Notes: a model not told the origin generated them from the sequence alone. A stretch of DNA of 64,000 nt from Palleronia abyssalis (GCF_900302445.1 NZ_ONZF01000003.1:310001-374000), one strand, 5' to 3'. Positions 44,097-55,463 are shown, numbered from the stretch's first letter. Translations and numbers: made by a program.

Positions 44097-44172
44097 GTGC
44101 ATGCATGTTCGCCCAAGCGATCCGCCCGTCAAGCCACGGCAGGCACCTTTCGCACGATCAGCCAATCGAAAA

Positions 44173-44191
44173 ATGTGAAAAGCTTTCACAT
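44173..44191. promoter_or_regulatory. 19-bp palindromic site 1 in the glnE/DUF2852 divergent region
   Basis: ATGTGAAA and TTTCACAT form perfect 8-bp inverted arms around AGC. The site lies 77 bp upstream of the glnE start and 70 bp upstream of the DUF2852 start, so a protein bound here could control either gene. Confidence 0.62.
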
Positions 44192-44231
44192 CACCCCTTG
44201 CAGGCTCCGCCACGTCACCCCATCTTGAGTC

Positions 44232-44250
44232 ATGTGAAAGGCATTAACAT
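44232..44250. promoter_or_regulatory. 19-bp palindromic site 2 next to the DUF2852 ribosome site
   Basis: Same left arm ATGTGAAA, spacer GGC, right arm ATTAACAT (6 of 8 bases match the right arm of site 1). It begins 59 bp after site 1 and ends 2 bases before the AGGAGA ribosome site, a position that suits repression of DUF2852. Confidence 0.55.
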
Positions 44251-44261
44251 AGGAGACTTCG

Positions 44262-44666
44262 ATGACCAGCTTCGCCGATACCCCCGTCCATCGCCCCAAT
44301 CCGCTCGTCCGGGTGGAACAGTGGCTCGACCAGCGCGGAAAGTTCGCCTGGATCGCCTCGATGGTGGCCGGTTTCATCTTCTTTTGGCCGGTCGGGCTGG
44401 CCTTCCTGGGATACATGGTCTGGCAGAACAAGTTCTCGCTGAGCAAACGCGGCAGCTACGCCATGCGGCGCAGCGGCAACTTGCGCGGGACGTCGGGCAA
44501 CGCCGCCTTCGACACCTACCGCAATGAAACGTTGCGCCGTCTGGAAGACGAACAGGCCGCGTTCGAAGGCTTCCTGAAGCGTCTGCGCGAAGCCCGCGAC
44601 AAGGCCGAGTTCGACCAGTTCATGGAAGATCGGAACCGGAAGTCCGACGACAAGGACGCCGCGTGA
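44262..44666 (+). CDS. DUF2852 domain protein
   Basis: A 134-residue protein with one or two hydrophobic segments (about 28-55, FAWIASMVAGFIFFWPVGLAFLGYMVW) and a charged helical tail with the family stretch NAAFDTYRNETLRRLEDEQAAFEGFLKRLREARDKAEFDQFM. DUF2852 is restricted to alphaproteobacteria; its function is unknown and it probably sits in the inner membrane. The start has AGGAGACTTCG. Two palindromic sites precede it, so expression looks regulated. A 10-bp hairpin follows (44673-44699), then RDD. Confidence 0.86.
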   Translation: MTSFADTPVHRPNPLVRVEQWLDQRGKFAWIASMVAGFIFFWPVGLAFLGYMVWQNKFSLSKRGSYAMRRSGNLRGTSGNAAFDTYRNETLRRLEDEQAAFEGFLKRLREARDKAEFDQFMEDRNRKSDDKDAA

Positions 44667-44672
44667 TCCAAG

Positions 44673-44699
44673 CGGCCCGCCCTTCCACAGGGCGGGCCG
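44673..44699 (+). terminator. hairpin after DUF2852
   Basis: Perfect 10-bp arms CGGCCCGCCC and GGGCGGGCCG with a 7-base loop, 6 bases after the stop. There is no T run; it may end or partly attenuate transcription before the RDD gene. Confidence 0.55.
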
Positions 44700-44718
44700 A
44701 ACGCTTATCTGAGAGGGT

Positions 44719-45168
44719 ATGATGACGACTGCACTTGGACTTCCCGACCCGTATCGCGACGCCGCGTTCTACGAGGACACCGCCATCAAGCGCGCCCTGG
44801 CCTGGGTCGTAGATGTCGTCCTCATCACGGCGCTGTCGGTGGCGCTGACGCCGCTGACGCTGTTCACGTCGATCTTCTATTTCCCGCTGTTCTACCTTTG
44901 CGTCGGCTTCGCCTATCGCAGCGCCAGCATCGCCAAATGGTCCGGCACGCCCGGCATGCGACTGATGTCGGTCGAGCTTAGGGACGTGAATGGCGAACGG
45001 TTCGACATAGTCAACGCCGCGCTGCACACGGCCGGATATACCGCCGCCGTCGTGTTCTTCCCGTTGCAATTGATGTCCGGCGCCCTGATGATCGGGACCG
45101 CCCGGAAACAGGGCCTTGTCGATCTTGTCCTGGGCTCGGCGGCGATCAACCGCGCCGCCCTCGCCTAG
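44719..45168 (+). CDS. RDD family membrane protein
   Basis: A 149-residue inner-membrane protein of the RDD family. An Arg followed by an Asp pair is seen in [17 protein letters not shown], then three hydrophobic helices (about 26-48, 51-68 and 101-125) with [18 protein letters not shown] between them. RDD proteins are linked to ion or compatible-solute transport in a few cases; function here is unknown. The start is ATG 44719, with GAGAGG upstream; the second codon is also ATG. It lies 71 bp before bpt on the same strand. Confidence 0.85.
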   Translation: MMTTALGLPDPYRDAAFYEDTAIKRALAWVVDVVLITALSVALTPLTLFTSIFYFPLFYLCVGFAYRSASIAKWSGTPGMRLMSVELRDVNGERFDIVNAALHTAGYTAAVVFFPLQLMSGALMIGTARKQGLVDLVLGSAAINRAALA

Positions 45169-45239
45169 GTGCGATTTCGGGGGGTTGGCGCGGCGTCAAG
45201 GCCGCGCTACCGTCGCCCCCGAACAGTTCTTCGGACCAC

Positions 45240-46073
45240 ATGCGACACACACTTCCCATCGCGCCGCAGTTCTACGTTACGGCGCCCCAACCTTGCCCCT
45301 ATCTTCCCGACCGGGTCGAGCGGAAGCTCTTCACCGCGCTGCACGGGGACGAGGCGCAACTGCTGAACGACGCGCTGTCCAAGCAGGGCTTCCGGCGCAG
45401 CCAGAACGTGCTTTATCGCCCCTCCTGCGCCGAATGCGCCGCCTGCCTGTCGGCCCGGATTCGCGTGGCCGATTTCCAGCCGTCGCGTACACAGCGGCGC
45501 CTGATGAAGCGAAATGCGGATGTGACGCGGGGGGCCAACGCGCCCTGGGCCACCGAAGCCCAGTACGAGCTGTTCCGGTCCTACCTCGACAGCCGGCACG
45601 CCGATGGCGGCATGGCGGATATGGACATTTTCGAGTTCGCGGCGATGATCGAGGAAACCCCGATCCGCAGCCGCGTGGTCGAATACCAACGCCCCGACCC
45701 GGACACCGGACGGGCCGAGCTGATCGCGACTTGCCTCACCGACGTGCTGGATGACGGGCTGTCCATGGTCTATTCTTTCTACGCCCCGGACATGGCCGAA
45801 CGGTCCTTGGGGACCTATGCCATCCTCGATCACGTCAGGATCGCGCGGGATGCCGGTTTGCCCTACGTCTATCTGGGCTACTGGGTGCCCGGGTCTGCGA
45901 AGATGGGATACAAAGCGCGGTTCAACGCGCTCGAGATCTACAAGGGCGGTCAATGGGTACCAATCGGCAATCCGGCCGATCACGAATCCCAGACGCATCC
46001 CCTCTCGACAGATCCGATTGCCGAGCAGGTCGCGAAACTGGACCTGCCCGACACGATGTCGCGGCGCGACTGA
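45240..46073 (+). CDS. bpt: arginyl/leucyl-protein transferase (Bpt type)
   Basis: A 277-residue enzyme that adds an amino acid (Leu in bacterial Bpt, from Leu-tRNA) to N-terminal Asp or Glu residues, marking proteins for ClpS-ClpAP decay. Family features: [42 protein letters not shown] with a CxxC pair, then the GNAT-like core ([37 protein letters not shown]). Length is typical (about 250-280). The start at 45240 follows the poor site TTCGGACCAC. It converges with the Cys-rich protein gene. Confidence 0.92.
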   Translation: MRHTLPIAPQFYVTAPQPCPYLPDRVERKLFTALHGDEAQLLNDALSKQGFRRSQNVLYRPSCAECAACLSARIRVADFQPSRTQRRLMKRNADVTRGANAPWATEAQYELFRSYLDSRHADGGMADMDIFEFAAMIEETPIRSRVVEYQRPDPDTGRAELIATCLTDVLDDGLSMVYSFYAPDMAERSLGTYAILDHVRIARDAGLPYVYLGYWVPGSAKMGYKARFNALEIYKGGQWVPIGNPADHESQTHPLSTDPIAEQVAKLDLPDTMSRRD

Positions 46074-46085
46074 CGCCGAAGGCGC

Positions 46086-46484
46086 CTACATCGTTTCCAG
46101 CGCTTTCTTGCACGCGTCGCCACAGCGTTTGCAGGCCTCGGCGCAAATCCTGCAATGCTCCATCATCTCGCCGTGCTGCTCGCACATGGCGCCGCACGTG
46201 CCACAGGCGACCATGCAGGCGTTCAGCATCGCCCGGATGACCTCCTCGTTCGATCCGGTCCGACGGGTGGCCACCTTGGCGGTCGCCATGCAGATGTCGG
46301 CGCAGTCGGCGTCCAGTCGGATGCAGTCGACAAGGTCCGCAACGTTCGGCTCACCCGCGCAGGCATCCGCGCATGATGTGCAGACCTGCGCGCAGTTCAG
46401 CGCCTCGGCGACACAGTCAGCCAGCGGGTCGTTCAGGTGGCCTTCCACGTGGGGATGGGCCGCGATCATGCGTCCGGTGTCCAT
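46086..46484 (-). CDS. Csp-like four-helix copper-storage protein (DUF326)
   Basis: A 132-residue helical protein with 17 Cys arranged as CxxxC and CxxC pairs along four helices (NCAQVCTSCADAC, ADCADIC, NACMVACGTCGAMC, HCRICAEACKRCGDAC). No signal peptide is seen, so it should be cytosolic. This pattern matches the DUF326/Csp3 copper-storage family, which binds many Cu(I) ions inside the bundle. It protects against copper and may supply copper enzymes. It is alone; no copper exporter or CueR-like regulator is adjacent. It is divergent from nothing and ends 13 bp from bpt. Confidence 0.85.
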   Translation of the reverse strand: MDTGRMIAAHPHVEGHLNDPLADCVAEALNCAQVCTSCADACAGEPNVADLVDCIRLDADCADICMATAKVATRRTGSNEEVIRAMLNACMVACGTCGAMCEQHGEMMEHCRICAEACKRCGDACKKALETM

Positions 46485-46530
46485 GGGGTCTCTCCGTTAC
46501 TGGTCACATACATCCCGGTAACGAAGAGAC

Positions 46531-46562
46531 GGCGCAGCCCGTTCCGTGACGCGGGCTGCGCC
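46531..46562 (-). terminator. hairpin after the TRAP large permease gene
   Basis: Perfect 11-bp arms GGCGCAGCCCG and CGGGCTGCGCC with a 10-base loop begin 6 bases after the dctM-like stop on the minus strand, followed by a moderately T-rich stretch GTCTCTTCGTT. Confidence 0.7.
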
Positions 46563-46568
46563 GACGGC

Positions 46569-48923
46569 TCAGCCGGGGAACAGGTCCGGCACGATGGTCA
46601 CGATGGCGGGGAAGAACCACAGGATCGACAGCCCGACGATCTGGATCAGCACGAAGGGCAGGACACCGCGATAGATGTGGCCGGTCGTGACCTCCTTCGG
46701 GGCGACCCCGCGCAGATAGAACAGCGCAAACCCGAAGGGCGGCGTCAGGAACGAGGTCTGCAAATTAACCGCGATCATGATCGTCACCCATTTGGGATCC
46801 ATCGTCCCGCCATAGATCACGGGGCCCACGATGGGGACGACGATGTAGATGATCTCGAGGAAGTCGAGCACGAAGCCCAGCACGAACAGCACCAGCATGA
46901 CGATCAGGAAGACGACCATCTCGTTGTCGAAGCTGCGAAGGAACGCCTGGATATAGTGCTCGCCCCCGAACGAGATCACGACCAGGTTCAAAAGCTGCGA
47001 GCCGATCAGGATGGTGAAGACCATGCTGGTAACCTTCGCCGTCTCACGCACCACGGGCGTCAACACGCCCCCCGTCCACAGCACGACGCAGGCATAAAGC
47101 AGCCCGAACAGCGCAAACAGATAACATGCCTGCGCGGCCAGATAGGCGATCCATTGCTCGGCGCCCGTTTCGCCCAGGCCCACGCGCAAGTCGAAGTTCA
47201 CCCCGATCAGGATCATAACGACGATGGCTAACGCAGAACCTATGATGATCTTCCCCGACTTCCCGTCATCCTTCAGCTTGCGGAAGGCCGCCAGCATGAT
47301 GGCGCCCCCTGCCCCCAATGCCGCGGCGGGCGTCGGGTTGGTGATCCCGCCCAGGATCGACCCCAGGACCGCGACGATCAGGACCAGCGGCGGGAAGACC
47401 ACGCGGATCAGGTCGTTTCGCGCCAAACGCCTCGCAGCCTCGCGCACGGCCCACAGGACCAGAAGCCCCGGCAGCAACAGGATCAGGAATGTCGCCCCGG
47501 GGGACGTCGTGGGGCCGATGAAGACAATATCGGCAAGCAGGGCCAGCACGATCCCCAGCCCCCCAAGTGCCAGCGGCCTTGGCTCGTCCGAGGGCGAGAC
47601 GCCGCGCGCGAAGGCCAGGACGATGGCGAAGAACAGGAAAAAGATCGCGACGCCGGTGCCGATGGGGGCGGCCTCGTCGATCATGCGCGCCAGTTCGACC
47701 TCGCGCTCCTCCTCGGTCAGGCGATGCACGTCCTGCAAGCCGCCGGACTCGTTGATCGCGGCCTGCTCGGCCACGGCACGGTCCCAGGCGGACTGACCGT
47801 GCAGATCGATCATCGCTTCCTGGCACTGGGGCGACACGTTGGTACGCAGCGACGCGGCATCGCCCTGTTGGCTGAACGAGTCAACGACTACGGATTGCGA
47901 GCCCATCAACCCGGCCGATCCGGCCAGCACCACCGCAAGCACCATCGCCGCGGGCACACCCAGAAACCAGGTCAGCCCCTCGCCGCGGGTGATGTACTCG
48001 CCGTTCGCGCCCTCGCCCGTGACCGGCGGGGCCTTGGACGGGTTCAGCACCGCATAGCCGAAGGCATAAAGCCCGTAGAGCAGCGCCAGGAAGATCCCCG
48101 GCAACAGCGCGGCCTGGAACAACGTCCCGACCGAGACGACGGCCGCTTCGCCCAAATAGGTCAGCGCGTCGGAACAGCCGACCGACTGCGCGCGGGCCTC
48201 CTGCGCGGTGGAATAGAGGTCGCCGGCCAACGTGCCCAGAAGGACGATCACGATCGACGGCGGGATGATCTGCCCCAGCGTCCCCGAGGCCGCGATGACC
48301 CCCGTCGCCAGCTCGGCCGAATAGTTCGCCCGCAGCATCGTCGGCAGCGACAGCAGCCCCATGGTCACCACGGTCGCCCCCACGATCCCGGTGGAGGCCG
48401 CGAGGAACGCGCCGACGACGACGACCGAAACCGCCAGACCGCCCGGGATCGGTCCGAACACCCGCGCCATGGTCGTCAGCAGGTCGTTCGCGATGCGCGA
48501 GCGTTCCAGCGTGATGCCCATGAGGACGAACATCAGGACGGCAAGTAGCGTCTCGATCGACTGGCCGGCCAGCACACGCTCGTTGATGCGGTTGACGATG
48601 AAGCTGATGTTGCGGTCCAGCGCCAGCTGCCAGCCGCCGTTGAACAGGGGTTCGGTGATCAGGGGCAGGTCGGGATACCTGAACTTCGAGATGTCGATGG
48701 GGTTCACCCCGTCGGCCGTCAGGCCCCGATAGGCGTCGGACCCGGTATCCACCGCCTGGTGGACAAGGATCCCCGCGCTGTCCAGCGCGGCAATGATCGC
48801 GAAGGACACCACCGCGGCGCCGCCGATGGCGAAGGCCACCGGGAAGCCCGACAGGATCCCGCCGAACAGGCAGAGGAACACGATGATCAGGCCGATCTCG
48901 ACCCCGTCCAAACCGAAGAGCAT
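46569..48923 (-). CDS. TRAP transporter large permease (DctM family, extended)
   Basis: A 784-residue permease, nearly twice the usual 430. The N-terminal part (1-320) has DctM helices including LDGVEIGLIIVFLCLFGGILSGFPVAFAIGG and ASGTLGQIIPPSIVIVLLG. An extra middle region (about 320-520) contains additional helices and a soluble segment with many Glu/Asp (about 350-410). The C-terminal part returns to DctM-like sequence, ending AVNLQTSFLTPPFGFALFYLRGVAP. It forms the Na+-coupled channel with the small permease and takes solute from the binding protein at 49934-51019. Long forms occur with TakP-like binding proteins. Confidence 0.9.
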   Translation of the reverse strand: MLFGLDGVEIGLIIVFLCLFGGILSGFPVAFAIGGAAVVSFAIIAALDSAGILVHQAVDTGSDAYRGLTADGVNPIDISKFRYPDLPLITEPLFNGGWQLALDRNISFIVNRINERVLAGQSIETLLAVLMFVLMGITLERSRIANDLLTTMARVFGPIPGGLAVSVVVVGAFLAASTGIVGATVVTMGLLSLPTMLRANYSAELATGVIAASGTLGQIIPPSIVIVLLGTLAGDLYSTAQEARAQSVGCSDALTYLGEAAVVSVGTLFQAALLPGIFLALLYGLYAFGYAVLNPSKAPPVTGEGANGEYITRGEGLTWFLGVPAAMVLAVVLAGSAGLMGSQSVVVDSFSQQGDAASLRTNVSPQCQEAMIDLHGQSAWDRAVAEQAAINESGGLQDVHRLTEEEREVELARMIDEAAPIGTGVAIFFLFFAIVLAFARGVSPSDEPRPLALGGLGIVLALLADIVFIGPTTSPGATFLILLLPGLLVLWAVREAARRLARNDLIRVVFPPLVLIVAVLGSILGGITNPTPAAALGAGGAIMLAAFRKLKDDGKSGKIIIGSALAIVVMILIGVNFDLRVGLGETGAEQWIAYLAAQACYLFALFGLLYACVVLWTGGVLTPVVRETAKVTSMVFTILIGSQLLNLVVISFGGEHYIQAFLRSFDNEMVVFLIVMLVLFVLGFVLDFLEIIYIVVPIVGPVIYGGTMDPKWVTIMIAVNLQTSFLTPPFGFALFYLRGVAPKEVTTGHIYRGVLPFVLIQIVGLSILWFFPAIVTIVPDLFPG

Positions 48924-48938
48924 GTGTCTATTCCAGTC

Positions 48939-49817
48939 TCAATGGCTCGACGCGACGGCGTCGGGGTTGTCGAGGTCAAGATACTTGTTGTCGGAGGCCG
49001 GCCCCTCCCTCAGTTCGAGGTAGGACCGATAGAACACGGCGATGGCCTGCAGGAAGATCATCCCGCAGAACGCGACCAGAAGCACCTTGAACAGGAAATA
49101 CGCGTTGAACCCGTTGGGCGAGAATCCGATGGTTTCCACGTTCCAGCGCAGGATCGTCGCCTTGCGCATCATCAGATCCAGCTTGTCCGAGGCCGACACC
49201 TTGGGCGTCACCAGATGACGCCACAGGAAGAACCAGGCGTAAAGCCAGATGATGATCGCCATCGGCGCCATGAAGATCAGCGCGCCGACCATGTCTATGA
49301 TCTTCTTGGTCCGGTACGATGCCGGCGCGTACAGAAGATCGACGCGCACATGGCCCTTCTGGACGAACGTATAGGCGCAGCACAGCGTCACGACGATCGC
49401 GTTGTAGAGCTTCAGTTCCTCGGACCACCACGACACCTCGAACGAGAAGGCCGTGCCGAACCCGATCCCCAGTTGCGACTGGGCGAAGATGCGCTGGACG
49501 AAGATGACGACGATCTGCTGAAGGACCATGATCAGTCCCGCCCAGGCCATCACCCGTCCCACCGTGTTCCCGAACGCCTCGATCCCGCGGACCGCGCCCC
49601 ACAGAAGCCAGGTCTTCCACATCCCGAACGCCGTGAAGATCAGAAAGGCCGTCAGGACGACGAAGAAGAATTCAACCGAGGCACCGTAATATATGAAACG
49701 GACGAGGCTTTCGCCATTCGACCAGTCCAGCCACAGCCCCGGCTGCGTCACCGCGAGGATGAAGTGCCAGACCGACAGCACGATGTTGGTCACGAACCAG
49801 ATCAGTCCATCAAGCAT
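48939..49817 (-). CDS. TRAP transporter small permease (DctQ family)
   Basis: A 292-residue membrane protein, long for DctQ (usual 160-200), with about six hydrophobic helices. The family motif VRVDLLYAPASYRTKKIIDMVGALIF is present around residue 160. It connects the substrate-binding protein to the large permease. The start at 49817 is chosen as the first Met before the hydrophobic MLDGLIWFVTNIVLSVWHFILAV. It is 16 bp upstream of the large permease gene and 117 bp downstream of the binding-protein gene, all one operon. Confidence 0.87.
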   Translation of the reverse strand: MLDGLIWFVTNIVLSVWHFILAVTQPGLWLDWSNGESLVRFIYYGASVEFFFVVLTAFLIFTAFGMWKTWLLWGAVRGIEAFGNTVGRVMAWAGLIMVLQQIVVIFVQRIFAQSQLGIGFGTAFSFEVSWWSEELKLYNAIVVTLCCAYTFVQKGHVRVDLLYAPASYRTKKIIDMVGALIFMAPMAIIIWLYAWFFLWRHLVTPKVSASDKLDLMMRKATILRWNVETIGFSPNGFNAYFLFKVLLVAFCGMIFLQAIAVFYRSYLELREGPASDNKYLDLDNPDAVASSH

Positions 49818-49933
49818 GAGTGAGTCCCGGTGGGCCTTGAGGTCAACTTGGACGAAGGCCGGCCAGTGCCCTAGCACCGGTCGGCCCGGTCGGCGCGCCC
49901 CGCGTGCGGCGCGCGCCCGTCAGGTCGGAAAGG

Positions 49934-51019
49934 TCAGTAGCCCTTCACGCGGTCCCGCTGCTGGGAGAACACGCCCGAGGACGTGGAAATCCACTGGGCC
50001 GACGCCTGAAGCGAGTTCTGATAGCTTTCGAGGCAGCGATCATAAAGATCGTCGCCTGCGGCCTCCATCAAGACCTCTTCCGCGGCTGAGCCGAAGGCAT
50101 CCCACACGGCGTCGGGGAACTCGGCGATGCGCACGCCTCCCGACTGCAGACGCTGAAGCGCGGCACCGTTGTTGGCCATGAACAGGGACATGGTCCACAG
50201 GTTCGACGAGCGCGAGACCTGCTGAACGATGGCCTGCTGCGCCGGGGTCAGGCTTTCGAACACCTCGAGGTTCATCACGAGGTTCAGGTTCGGCCCGGGC
50301 TCGTGGAAGCCGGCGGTGTAGTAGATATTCGTGATCTCCTGGAAACCGGCCTTTTCGTCCGCCCAGGGTCCGATCCACTCGGTCCCGTCAATGGCGCCAG
50401 AGGACAGCGCCTGGTACACTTCGGCGCCCGGCAGGTTCTGCACCGACGCGCCCAGCTTCGAGAGCACTTGACCGCCCTGCCCCGGCATCCGGAACCGCAG
50501 GCCCTGGAAGTCTTCGGGGGCGTTGATTTCCTTGCTGAACCAGCCGCCCGACTGCGGACCTGTGTTGCCCGCCGCCATCGCCTTCAGCCCGAAGATCGAA
50601 TACAGTTCGTCCGCCAGTTCCTGTCCGCCCTGGTGGTCGATCCAGTTGTTGTATTCCTGGAACGTCATGCCGAACGGCACCTGGCTGAAGAAGGACAGCG
50701 CCGGGTGCTGGCTGAGGAAATAGTAATCCACGCCATGATACATGTCGGCCTGGCCGGCGGTGACCGCGTCGAAGACCTCGAACGCGCCGACCAGCTCCCC
50801 CGCGGCGCGCAGGTCGACGGTGACCTGACCGTCCGTCAGTTCGGTGATCTTGTCGGCACAGAATTGCGCGCTGTCGTGGACACCCGCAAGGCCGCGGCCC
50901 CAGGTCGTGACCATCGTCAGTGTCCGGTTGCCCTGCGCGTAGGCCGGTGCGGCCAGCGTCGACGCGGCAGCGGCCGAGCCGCCAAGAGCAGACGTTCTCA
51001 AGAATGAACGGCGATCCAT
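49934..51019 (-). CDS. TRAP transporter periplasmic binding protein (DctP/TakP-like)
   Basis: A 361-residue solute-binding protein with a Tat-type leader (MDRRSFLRTSALGGSAAAAS, twin Arg in DRRSF, cleavage after AYA). The TakP-like core includes FSKEINAPEDFQGLRFRMPGQGGQVL, with the ligand Arg of the family in RFRMPG, and GAIDGTEWIGPWADEKAGF. TakP-type proteins bind 2-oxo acids or other carboxylates. It is the first gene of the TRAP operon (binding protein, small, large). Which carboxylate is taken up is not predictable. Confidence 0.9.
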   Translation of the reverse strand: MDRRSFLRTSALGGSAAAASTLAAPAYAQGNRTLTMVTTWGRGLAGVHDSAQFCADKITELTDGQVTVDLRAAGELVGAFEVFDAVTAGQADMYHGVDYYFLSQHPALSFFSQVPFGMTFQEYNNWIDHQGGQELADELYSIFGLKAMAAGNTGPQSGGWFSKEINAPEDFQGLRFRMPGQGGQVLSKLGASVQNLPGAEVYQALSSGAIDGTEWIGPWADEKAGFQEITNIYYTAGFHEPGPNLNLVMNLEVFESLTPAQQAIVQQVSRSSNLWTMSLFMANNGAALQRLQSGGVRIAEFPDAVWDAFGSAAEEVLMEAAGDDLYDRCLESYQNSLQASAQWISTSSGVFSQQRDRVKGY

Positions 51020-51163
51020 ATATTTTCCTCCCGTGATGCCGCGCCGTTATGCCCGGCGCGACGGATCCGTTGCGTGACGCGACCCTAGCGAGACAGATCG
51101 AGGGAGGAAATATGAAATATTCAGCAATTAACTTAACGTGGCCGGAACCCTTTCGGTTCCACA

Positions 51164-52000
51164 TCAGTCCCGCCCGGCGCTCCTCGACCGTTCCCGCAGG
51201 ACTTTCGCCACAAGCGCGCCCAGCAAGACAACGCTGGCCGACACCCATAGCCACATGAGCAGGATCACCACGCCGCCCAGCGCGCCGAACGTCTCCTGAT
51301 ATGATCCGAACAGGCGCACATAGACGGCGAAGGCGGCCGTCCCGGCAAGCCACAGCAGGCAGGCCAGCGCCGCACCCGGCACGATCCAGCGCCACGCCGT
51401 GTTCTGCCCGGCCGGCCCGACACGATAGGTCAGCGCAATGCCGGCAGCCGCGATCACAAGCAGGACCGGCCATCTCGCGGCGGTCACCAGCGTCTCGGTC
51501 GAGGCGGGCAGCGGAAGCCACGCCAGCACCGCCGGAACGATCACCGCGACTGCGACGCAAAGAAGCACCCCAAGAAGCAGGCCCAGCGTCAGCGCCAGCT
51601 TCAACGCCGTCTGCTTGACGAAGCTGCGATCGTCGTCGCGTTCGTTGATCAGGTTCATCCCGTCGATCAGTGCCTGCATGCCCTTCGACGCGGAATAGAG
51701 CGTGATCAGAAGACCGAAGATTGCAACAAGGCCGAGCCCGCCGGATTCGCTGCCCGCGACCTCGCGCGCCTGGCCGATGATGATCTCTTGCGCGGCTTGG
51801 GGCATCACGCCCGAAAGGCTGTTCAGGGTTTCGGTCACCTGCGCGGGATCGGCAACAAGGCCCGCCATCGCCATCATTGCACCGATGGCCGGAAACAGCG
51901 CCAGCAAGCCGTAAAATGCCACGCCCGCCGCGATCAGTGTCAGCTTCTTGTCGTTCATCTGGGTGTAGACGGCTTTTGCGACGCTTGCGGTGTCGGCCAT
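51164..52000 (-). CDS. YihY/BrkB family membrane protein
   Basis: A 278-residue inner-membrane protein with about six helices (starting around 25-50, LIAAGVAFYGLLALFPAIGAMMAMAGL) and the family landmarks FYGLLALFPAIGA, LITLYSASKGMQALIDGMNLIN and GGVVILLMWLWVSASVVLLGA. It was once called RNase BN; that activity belongs elsewhere, and the true role is open. The start at 52000 follows CAGGAGGGACCCC. It is divergent from the ilv leader, with about 200 bp between. The C-terminus is a basic tail. Confidence 0.88.
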   Translation of the reverse strand: MADTASVAKAVYTQMNDKKLTLIAAGVAFYGLLALFPAIGAMMAMAGLVADPAQVTETLNSLSGVMPQAAQEIIIGQAREVAGSESGGLGLVAIFGLLITLYSASKGMQALIDGMNLINERDDDRSFVKQTALKLALTLGLLLGVLLCVAVAVIVPAVLAWLPLPASTETLVTAARWPVLLVIAAAGIALTYRVGPAGQNTAWRWIVPGAALACLLWLAGTAAFAVYVRLFGSYQETFGALGGVVILLMWLWVSASVVLLGALVAKVLRERSRSAGRD

Positions 52001-52141
52001 GGGGTCCCTCCTGTTGCCTGCTCTCTGAACGGCGGACCGGGTATGTCGTTCCGCATGACGCGCACGGCCGCACCGGAGACCCCGGGCGCAACATTCGTTC
52101 GCCTGATCACGGTGCTGCGACATTTTTCGTGCGGAATCGCG

Positions 52142-52176
52142 GTTGACCGCATGTCGCCCCGGGCGTATCGGTCAAC
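52142..52176 (+). promoter_or_regulatory. putative ilv promoter overlapped by an inverted repeat
   Basis: TTGACC (52143-52148) and TATCGG (52166-52171) are 17 bases apart and could serve as -35 and weak -10. The perfect 8-bp arms GTTGACCG (52142-52149) and CGGTCAAC (52169-52176) bracket them. A regulator dimer or an RNA hairpin could use this symmetry. Confidence 0.45.
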
Positions 52177-52198
52177 GCACGGCAACGGAGACCGGACC

Positions 52199-52243
52199 AT
52201 GGCGATCCTTCTTGTAGTACGGAGCGACAGGCACGCGGGGTGA
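52199..52243 (+). CDS. branched-chain amino acid leader peptide (ilv attenuator)
   Basis: A 14-residue reading frame, MAILLVVRSDRHAG, with Ile-Leu-Leu-Val-Val in a row, is preceded by CGGAG 9 bases upstream and followed 25 bases later by an intrinsic terminator and then ilvI. Five consecutive branched-chain codons (atc ctt ctt gta gta) are the hallmark of a leader whose translation senses charged Ile, Leu and Val tRNAs. Stalling there would let ilvI be read. The gene is too short for normal gene calls. Confidence 0.9.
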   Translation: MAILLVVRSDRHAG

Positions 52244-52268
52244 ACGGCCCCGATCGGACTTCTGACGC

Positions 52269-52300
52269 GCCCCCGACCTCACCCTCGGGGGCTTTTTCTT
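52269..52300 (+). terminator. attenuator terminator of the ilv leader
   Basis: Perfect 8-bp stem GCCCCCGA/TCGGGGGC, loop of 8 bases, then TTTTTCTT. It lies 25 bases after the leader stop and 27 bases before the ilvI start, exactly where the attenuation terminator belongs. A GCGGGG stretch at 52235-52240, at the leader stop, could pair in part with the C-rich left arm as antiterminator; this was not folded. Confidence 0.92.
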
Positions 52301-52326
52301 GGGCAATGCACGACGGAGACGAAACG

Positions 52327-54081
<1,755 letters not shown>

Positions 54082-54090
54082 AGGCCAGGA

Positions 54091-54111
54091 CCGGGGGTTT
54101 CACACCCCCGG
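54091..54111 (+). terminator. hairpin after ilvI, within a common extragenic motif
   Basis: Perfect 8-bp arms CCGGGGGT and ACCCCCGG enclose TTCAC, 9 bases after the ilvI stop. ACCCCCGTGGGGTATTTTCC follows, a second G/C-rich dyad ending in T-rich sequence (to about 54131). The whole has the look of the GC-dyad plus TATTTT extragenic motif recurrent in Rhodobacteraceae. It would reduce read-through into the porin gene. Confidence 0.5.
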
Positions 54112-54140
54112 ACCCCCGTGGGGTATTTTCCCAAGAATGA

Positions 54141-55463
<1,323 letters not shown>

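Noticed and set aside
44173-44191. CRP/FNR-type site
   Set aside because: TGTGA and TCACA are 7 bases apart, whereas CRP needs 6; the arms extend to ATGTGAAA. It is reported as an unnamed operator.
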